A DNA stretch of 13,618 nucleotides, taken from contig JALNQF010000813.1 in assembly GCA_028456385.1 (NCBI GenBank), positions 1 to 13,618 on the forward strand. The letters are read 5' to 3'. Source of the DNA: Ophiosphaerella korrae (taxonomy: Eukaryota > Ascomycota > Dothideomycetes > Pleosporales > Phaeosphaeriaceae). The position numbers and the translations under genes are program-made. The notes under the pieces were generated by a model that was not told where the DNA came from, made no database searches, and was given only the letters and a program-made list of their open reading frames with translations. Positions 9,161 through 13,618 of the stretch are shown here, one piece after another; within the stretch, counting starts at the first letter, position 1, and the number at the start of each line of letters is the position of its first letter.

Positions 9161-9830
9161 TTAACGAATAGCTAATACCTAAGAACCTAAAGGAAGTATA
9201 ATAATTTTATAGCCTAGCTAACTTTTATAAAAAGTTAATAGTAAGATAGTCTAAAGATATAGAACTAATAACAAAGCTTATAAAAAAGGATACACTATTT
9301 AAATAGATAAAGGAATATATTAAAGTATTTAAGAAGATTAAGAAGAAGTTTATAGAAAACCTAGTTATTAGAATATATAACCTAGACCTACTAGTAATAG
9401 TAAAAACAGATGTATCTAATTTAGTCTATAGAATAGCACTAATATAAGAAGACTTAAAGACTAAGAAAGAATATTTAGTTAAATACTTCTCTAAGAAAAT
9501 AAAGCTAGTAGAACTTAACTATCTAATTTATAATAAAGAGATACTAGTAATCTATAAAGTATTTAAATAATAGAAAGTATACTTACAAAGAGTAAAATAC
9601 TAAACAAAGGTCTATATAGACTATAGGAATCTTATAGGATTTATAACAAATAAAGAACTAATATAATAATATATAAGATAGTAGGAATTCCTATTAATAT
9701 TTAATATAGAAATTATATATACAAAAGAGAAAGATAACTAATTTATAGACGCCTTTAGTAGAAGACTAGACTTATAGAAAGAAGTAAGCGCTACTAGTAT
9801 AGTTCTAGTTAAAAACGAAGAAAGATATTT
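9161..9830 (+). pseudogene. Gypsy connection and RNase H, degraded
   Basis: After the thumb comes the Phe-Tyr-x-x-Leu-Ala-Asn-Phe-Tyr segment near 9208 (a Gly of the family pattern reads Ser), then the RNase H start with a Thr-Asp-x-Ser-Asn motif at about 9406-9420, whose Asp (GAT after ACA) is preserved. The Tyr-Phe-Ser-Lys-Lys and Glu-Leu-Asn-Tyr-x-Ile-Tyr-x-Lys-Glu segments near 9484-9540 follow with the normal gypsy spacing. RNase H removes the RNA template during reverse transcription. One of the two ATG trinucleotides I found on the + strand of the window lies here (about 9410). It is internal and out of frame. Confidence 0.85.
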
Positions 9831-9959
9831 AGTCTTAAATATACCTAAAATAGCTATAACACTTAAAAGAAAGAGTAGCGAGCTAAATAAATAGATTTAG
9901 GAAGAAATAAGAAAAGCCCTTAAAGAAATAGAGAAACTTAAGATCTAAGAAAGTTTTGT

Positions 9960-10900
9960 AAGAGTCTATAGAAGAATATATATTCTAAGAAAAATATAAA
10001 GAGAATTTATACAATAGTTCTATAAACTACTAGTATATAGATATTAAGGAATTAATAAAATACTAGATAGACTACTAAGAGATTATTATATCCTAAGAGT
10101 AAGACAACTAGTAATAGAAGTACTATAAGATTATATAGAATACTAGAAGAATAAGTATAATAGATACGCACTATATAAAAAGTTATAACTAGTAGAAGTA
10201 CTAGAATAACTATAGGGAGTTATTATAATAGATTTTATTACAAAACTACCTAAGTTAAAAGACCTAATATTAGGAGTTAAGTATAATAGAATCCTAATAA
10301 TAGTAGATAAACTTATAAAGTACTTATACTTTAGACTATATAAAGAAAAAAGTAGAATAGAAGTTACTATACACTAGGTCCTAGGAACTATAATTAGTTA
10401 ATATAGACTACTAGACAAGATTATTATAGATAAAGATATAAGATTTATATTAAAACTATAGGGAATAATAATAGTATAATTAGGAATTAAATATATAATA
10501 TCTACTACATACTACCTACAAATAGATAGATAATTAGAAAGAATAAACTAGATAGTAGAATAGTACCTAAGATACTATCTTAACTACAACTAGAATAATT
10601 AGGTATAGTTACTACCTATAGCATAGTTAGTATACAATAGCGTAAAGAATAAGATAATAGGAGTCTTGCCCTTCTTTATAAACTATAGATTTAACCTTAG
10701 TGTATATAGAATACTAAGACTAGAAACATCTTAGTCTCTAAAAGGAGAAAACTTTGCTAATAGACTTAAAGATATACACAAGTAATTAAGACAAGATGTA
10801 GAATTCCTATATAATTAAATAGTAAAGTACTATAACAAGAAATATAAAGAGGGACCTTAATTTAGAAAAAGAGAAAAAGTATAGTTAGTATAAAAAAACA
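9960..10900 (+). pseudogene. Gypsy integrase, degraded zinc domain but DDE codons retained
   Basis: The N-terminal HHCC zinc domain keeps its spacing, but all four ligands are Tyr: 10036 and 10042 for the His pair, 10132 and 10141 for the Cys pair. In the core the catalytic triad codons remain: Asp GAT at 10231, Asp GAT at 10429 and Glu GAA at 10537. Each is preceded by A, so RIP had no TpG to act on. The flanking family patterns (Ile-Asp-Phe-Ile-Thr-Lys-Leu-Pro; Asp-Lys/Arg-Asp-x-Arg-Phe; Leu-Glu-Arg-Ile-Asn) are clear. Integrase would insert the DNA copy into the host chromosome. Stops throughout prevent expression. Confidence 0.92.
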
Positions 10901-11301
10901 TTAAGAGTAAGAGACTAAGTTTAAAATTAGACTATATTAAGATAAGACTATACAAAATTAAGAAAGAAGTTATACTAGTTATATTTAAATTAAAGCTACT
11001 AAATAAAATAAGGATATACCTAACCTTCTACGTAGTACTACTTAAGATAGTACTATAAAACGTAGAACTACTAGTATATAAAGTAGATACGTATAGAGAA
11101 TAAGAAGAATAAGAAGTTAAAGAAATCCTAGTATACTAGTTCTATAATAGTAAGAACTACTACCTAGTAAAATAGATAGGTATAGACGAAAAAGGACAAC
11201 TATAAGAAGAAATATAGGAACTAGAGGATAACCTTAACTACTCTAAGAAACTAGAGGACTTCTAAAGTTAAAACCCTCTAGAACGCCTAGTAGTAAACTA
11301 A
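10901..11301 (+). pseudogene. Integrase C-terminus: GPY/F module and chromodomain, degraded
   Basis: A Lys-Leu-Asp-x-Ile-x-Ile-Gly-Pro-Tyr-like segment lies at about 10924-10960, with Gly-Pro now reading Arg-Leu. A chromodomain follows at 11113-11262: Glu-Val-x-Glu-Ile-Leu, then Tyr-Leu-Val-Lys-Trp (Trp now TAG), then Trp-Glu (Trp now TAG) and x-Glu-Asp-Asn-Leu, in the order and spacing of gypsy integrase chromodomains. This places the element in the chromoviruses, whose chromodomain is thought to steer insertion to histone-marked chromatin. The original polyprotein stop is not certain; TAA at 11299-11301 is a candidate, because earlier TAA/TAG triplets may be mutated Gln/Trp codons. Confidence 0.85.
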
Positions 11302-11590
11302 GAGAACTAATATTACTATTACTAGATAGAGAGGTAATAGGAGCGCCTAACGTAGGACCTACTATAGTAACACTAAATACTTTATCTAAGTCTAGCTTAG
11401 CTTCTAGAGCTACTAACTATATAGCTAATTTCTTATTATTTAGCGCCTTTATCTTATAAAGATAAGAGAGATAAGCTTAATTCTTTACTAGCTTACTCTA
11501 CGTAAGCTCCTAGATCTACTTATACTTAGCTTTAGCCTCTATAATTTAAGATAGTAATTTCTCTTAAGCTTAGTTAATAGCTCTCCCTAT
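11243..11590 (-). pseudogene. Unrecognised minus-strand degenerate ORF between pol and the 3' LTR
   Basis: On the minus strand one frame reads like a protein interrupted only by TAA/TAG. It holds a Lys/Glu/Ala-rich helical stretch (including Ile-Ile-Glu-Ala-Lys-Ala-Lys-Tyr-Lys), then Ala-Tyr-Leu-Ser-Tyr-Leu-Tyr-Lys-Ile-Lys, a Leu-Glu-Ala-Lys-Leu-Asp-Leu-Asp segment and a Ser/Thr/Pro-rich tail. It may form a coiled coil. The last ~60 bases overlap the end of the plus-strand polyprotein, and a stop at 11243-11245 closes it. The + strand here is pyrimidine-rich, unlike the purine-rich gag-pol coding strand, which fits coding on the other strand. I do not recognise the product. It is either an accessory antisense gene of the element or captured host sequence. 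The start and any introns are unknown. Confidence 0.45.
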
Positions 11591-11929
11591 TATTATTAAG
11601 CTTAGATACAAGAATAAGTATAATAAATATATACTCTATAAGAGAGATACTAGATACGTTATAAGAACTATAAACGTTTGTATAGATATATACCTTATAA
11701 GCTCTACTATTATTTGTAGAAACTATATAAAGAGAGTACTTAGGATTTAACTTAGAGGAGGTATAATAAGAATAAAGAAATATTTTAACACTATTACGTA
11801 ACACGTAATTAGTAAGAAGATATTAACAACGTATAGAAGAGGTAACTATAGAAAGTAATAAGGAGCTAGAAATTAACAAAGAGAGTAAGCTAATAACTTT
11901 AGCCCTAGGATAGATAAACGAGGACCTAC
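11591..11929. other. Spacer before the 3' LTR, no recognised gene
   Basis: The left part is T- and A-rich with no protein-like frame on either strand that I trust. The right part (11827-11945, + strand, same frame as gag-pol) reads for about 40 codons with only one stop, as a Glu/Lys/Ile-rich sequence that would run on into the LTR. It may be a remnant of coding sequence or a chance opening in purine-rich DNA. Confidence 0.4.
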
Positions 11930-11945
11930 TTAGAAGAAGAGATAG
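11930..11945 (+). other. Candidate polypurine tract
   Basis: The purine-only run AGAAGAAGAGATAG (with one T) lies directly upstream of the TGTT that begins the 3' LTR. Its position is that of the polypurine tract that primes plus-strand DNA synthesis in LTR retrotransposons. Position and composition are the only evidence. Confidence 0.6.
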
Positions 11946-12375
11946 TGTTACAATAGTAACAAGAGAAATATAGATAGAACTAATTAGCCCTATAACTAAA
12001 GGATTAAGTTCTTATAAATATAAAGAATATAAACTTAATTAAGAAACTATATATAATTAAGACACCTAGAGTAATCTATAATCTATAGACTCTTAGTATT
12101 AATAGATTATAGATTAAGGTAATCTATAATCTATTGTTCTTAGTAGTAATAGATTAATAGATTAGGATAAGTATATAGTTAGTAGCGATACGCATTATTA
12201 GGATAGTATTAGTAATTTAATTATTAACTATAAGCGATAATATAGAGATAGTTATAAAACATCTTCTATTATTTATAGCCTATTATAGATTACTATACGA
12301 GCTTTTGTTATTACCTTATAATCTACTAATACCTATCTAGGCTATTAGGAAGTTAACCCTAGTAAGCCTATAACA
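11946..12375 (+). repeat. 3' LTR of the gypsy element
   Basis: It begins TGTTA and ends ATAACA. The terminal ~200 bases match the 5' LTR (5581-5780) with mostly transition differences, and the first ~50 bases match more loosely. The middle (about 12000-12170) is unlike the 5' LTR and carries two tandem hairpins built from AATCTATAATCTAT-type arms. Length is 430 bases. Copia coding sequence resumes two bases after its end. Confidence 0.85.
12072..12164. repeat. Two tandem hairpins in the 3' LTR
   Basis: The first hairpin has perfect 15-base arms: TAATCTATAATCTAT at 12072-12086 and its exact reverse complement at 12102-12116. The second has arms at 12120-12135 and 12148-12164 with a single extra base. 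The period is about 48 bases. The sequence is absent from the 5' LTR. Confidence 0.8.
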
Positions 12376-12376
12376 A

Positions 12377-12800
12377 ATACTCTTTAGTAGAGTAGTAATA
12401 TAGAAAGTAGTATAACAAGCTATAGTAACTACCTTTACTACTAAAGCTAAGCTACTTATACTTAAGTACGTAAGTAAAGAGGTAATAGTACTAAAAAGGC
12501 TCTTTTAAGAGCTTATATTAGACCTAGGAGCTACTTAGATAATTTTCTATAATAATTAGTAAATAATTAGACTTATTATAGGTAAAAATAAGAGAGTAAT
12601 AATATACTTACGTTACGTAGATATATAGAATATATAGCTAAGATAAAAGTACGCTAGAGGCTTATTTTAAGTTTCTTATATACTAACAAGCAAGATACTA
12701 GTAGATAGCCTAACTAAGTACCTCTTAGAGTAGTAGTTTAAGAGATTTAAAGCTTACCTTAACTTTAAAGATATATAACTAAGCTTAAGTTATAAGAATT
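12377..12800 (+). pseudogene. Copia RNase H, 3' remainder of the interrupted element
   Basis: This reads in one frame as the C-terminal part of a copia RNase H. The Thr-Thr-x-x-Glu(Lys)-Ala-Glu(Lys)-Leu-Leu segment lies near 12425-12455, then Leu-Lys-Arg-Leu-Phe near 12495, the Phe-Cys(Tyr)-Asp(Asn)-Asn segment at 12545-12556 where the conserved Asp codon at 12551 is now AAT, Arg-His(Tyr)-Val-Asp at 12611-12622, and the terminal Leu-Thr-Lys segment near 12710. RNase H degrades the RNA strand during reverse transcription. It is the missing end of the copia polyprotein that stops at 5313. The first part of RNase H and the connection domain are absent. The end is approximate. Confidence 0.85.
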
Positions 12801-12896
12801 ATAAAAGTAGAGTATAGAGCTATAAAGAAGTTTTTAAATTAAAGCGCTAAAGCGTAGAGCTAAAGCTTAGAGCTAAGCTTAAAATAAGGTATCTAT
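12801..12896. other. Tail of copia element or spacer, with short tandem repeats
   Basis: It contains 13-base direct repeats of the type AGCGTAGAGCTAA / AGCTTAGAGCTAA at about 12851-12876. No LTR could be matched to the region upstream of the copia coding frame. Nothing else was recognised. Confidence 0.35.
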
Positions 12897-13564
12897 TTAA
12901 AATATAAGATTAATAAACTTATTAAGAAGCGCCTTTACGCGTAAATAACGTATAAAAGCCTTTTTAGCTTAAGTATCTTTAGCTAGTAGAGTAGTAATAG
13001 CTTCTATTATAAAGGTAGTATTAGTAAGCGTAGTAGTAGTAAGGTTTTAAGTAGAGGTAAGAGTAAGAGTAGGCGTAGGTATAGGCGTAAGCTAAAGTAG
13101 AGGTAGAAGTAAGGGTAGTAGAAGAGTCTAAAGACCTAGAGTCTCTTCTATAACTTTACTAAGTAGTATATAGAAAGTCTTTTAGAGAGCTTTAAGCTCT
13201 CTCTCTAGAGCTTTATAAGCCTAGGTAGTAATAAGAGTAATAGTAGTATAGTAAGTAATCTTAAAGCTATAATATAAGTTAGTTAACTAATATTAAATTA
13301 AAGAGCTAGAGTAGTTTTTTAAATTAACTTATATAGAAACGTAGCTATAGCTACTAGTAGTATAGTATATATAATACTAAACTCCCTCCTTAAAGGAGTT
13401 ATAGTAGCTCCTATTAGAGTAGCCTACTAACGCACTATAAGTATAGTAGAGGTAGGGCTTCTTATAGAGAGTACCTACAACCTCCTTAAGAGAGGAAGTA
13501 TAAGAAAGTAGAGGTAAGAGCGTCTATAGTACTAGAGTCTTTTTAGTATACTTTTTCTTCTTCT
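12897..13564 (-). pseudogene. Unrecognised minus-strand degenerate reading frame, Thr/Pro/Leu-rich with a helical segment
   Basis: Read from right to left, one frame has comparatively few stops (all TAA/TAG). It begins beside the TAG/CTA repeat with a Lys-rich run (KKKK), continues through a Tyr/Ser-rich part, then a helical segment with Lys-Ala-Leu-Glu-Arg-Glu-Leu-Lys-Ala-Leu near 13180-13215, a Leu/Pro-rich stretch, a Thr-Pro-Ile-Pro-Thr-Pro-Thr stretch near 13075 and a basic C-terminal part (Ala-Lys-Lys-Ala-Phe-Ile-Arg near 12955). It ends at a TAA at 12897-12899. I do not recognise the family. It could be a RIP-altered gene, another transposon's gag, or a frame that is open by chance. A 9-base-arm palindrome lies inside it (13184-13202). 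Confidence 0.35.
13184..13202. repeat. Perfect 9-bp palindrome with a one-base centre
   Basis: AGAGAGCTT and AAGCTCTCT flank a single T. It lies within the helical part of the minus-strand degenerate frame and may simply reflect alternating Glu/Leu/Lys codons. Confidence 0.6.

Positions 13565-13618
<54 letters not shown>
13565..13618 (+). repeat. (TAG)18 trinucleotide microsatellite at the window edge
   Basis: Eighteen uninterrupted TAG units run to the last base and probably continue beyond. A pyrimidine run (about 13551-13564, TTC repeats) precedes it. On the minus strand it would encode poly-Thr (ACT), poly-Leu (CTA) or poly-Tyr, depending on frame. A TAG tract in RIP-altered DNA may derive from (CAG)n, or from (TGG)n mutated on the other strand. 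Confidence 0.95.

Larger units (their letters stand above)
5314..12375 (+). mobile_element. Full-length Ty3/gypsy chromovirus, RIP-degraded, nested in the copia element
   Basis: The element spans two LTRs that begin TGTT and end ATAACA, with a leader, gag, protease, reverse transcriptase, RNase H, integrase and chromodomain in the Ty3/gypsy order. All of gag-pol is in a single frame (codon starts equal to 1 modulo 3) from about 5899 to 11301, with dozens of TAA/TAG stops and no detected frameshift. The + strand is rich in A and G. On the left it interrupts copia reverse transcriptase and on the right it is followed by copia RNase H, so it is nested. The flanking five bases (ACGCT before, AATAC after) do not match, and copia coding sequence is missing between the flanks, so this is not a clean single insertion. 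A second, inverted fragment of the same family is at 1-790. Confidence 0.88.

Noticed and set aside
1172..11301. A variant genetic code in which TAA and TAG encode Gln, which would open both polyprotein frames (TGA is absent)
   Set aside because: TAG/TAA also stand where Trp is conserved (chromodomain Val-Lys-Trp and Trp-Glu, protease Pro-Trp-Leu). Zinc ligands are Tyr, catalytic Asp are Asn and starts are ATA. A code change explains none of these; RIP explains all of them.
11574..11804. The longest uninterrupted minus-strand frame, 76 codons
   Set aside because: It opens at GTG, not ATG, in what is evidently a eukaryotic genome. The translation is Ile/Tyr/Ser/Asn-rich as expected from AT-rich DNA, it lies in a different frame from the more protein-like antisense frame at 11243-11590, and it falls in the 3' part of a degraded retroelement. 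Most likely open by chance.
13386..13398. Small hairpin CTCCT-TAA-AGGAG as a terminator
   Set aside because: A five-base stem with no T run and no adjoining gene end; such short palindromes are expected in TA-rich DNA.
13551..13567. Polypyrimidine tract followed by TAG, resembling a 3' splice site
   Set aside because: No plausible exon follows (only TAG repeats) and no donor or branch site context was found; the run is equally explained by a Lys-rich codon run on the minus strand.
1..13618. Mitochondrial or naturally extreme-AT nuclear genome
   Set aside because: AT-richness here is specifically TpA at the expense of CpA/TpG, with CpG retained and motif damage limited to transitions. A naturally AT-rich genome would keep functional codons in open frames.
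1..13618. tRNA, rRNA, CRISPR arrays or bacterial-type operons
   Set aside because: No tRNA-like cloverleaf box, conserved rRNA segment, regularly spaced repeats with unique spacers, or Shine-Dalgarno-led frames were seen.

Overview
This window looks like an AT-rich, repeat-induced point mutation (RIP) block from a filamentous ascomycete (Pezizomycotina) genome. It is a graveyard of retrotransposons and holds no intact gene. TpA is everywhere, TpG is almost gone (about 30 TG counted by eye on the + strand in 13.6 kb), CpG survives at moderate frequency, and every recognisable reading frame is closed by TAA or TAG and never by TGA. The substitutions inside recognisable protein motifs are those expected from CpA->TpA on either strand: Cys->Tyr, His->Tyr, Asp->Asn, Gly->Arg, Glu->Lys, Gln/Trp/Arg->stop and Met->Ile. 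This points to RIP, not ordinary CpG decay. The species cannot be named from the sequence.

Layout, left to right. (1) 1-~790: an inverted (minus strand) fragment of the same Ty3/gypsy element found complete further right; it matches ~7110-7935. (2) ~791-1170: no gene; a short hairpin, an inverted repeat and a (TCTTA)n tract, possibly the RIP-altered 5' end of a copia element. (3) ~1172-5313 (+): a Ty1/copia gag-pol pseudogene with a gag-like region, protease region, integrase, a variable linker and reverse transcriptase. (4) 5314-12375 (+): a complete-length Ty3/gypsy chromovirus with a 5' LTR (5314-5780), leader, gag with two zinc knuckles, a long post-knuckle segment, protease, reverse transcriptase, RNase H, integrase and a C-terminal chromodomain, then a minus-strand degenerate ORF, a purine tract and a 3' LTR (11946-12375). 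(5) 12377-~12800 (+): the RNase H end of the copia element, so the gypsy element sits inside the copia. Roughly 150 copia codons are missing at the junction and no target-site duplication is visible. (6) ~12897-13564 (-): an unrecognised degenerate reverse-strand frame with a Thr/Pro-rich stretch. (7) 13565-13618: (TAG)18 running off the window.

Both elements keep a single reading frame over kilobases (copia in frame 2, gypsy in frame 1) despite dozens of stops, so inactivation was almost purely by transitions. Nothing here is expected to make protein. The parts do not work together as a system; the interest lies in the mutational record: which CpA sites survived, which catalytic residues were lost and why, the nested and inverted arrangement, and a minus-strand ORF carried at the 3' end of the gypsy element.
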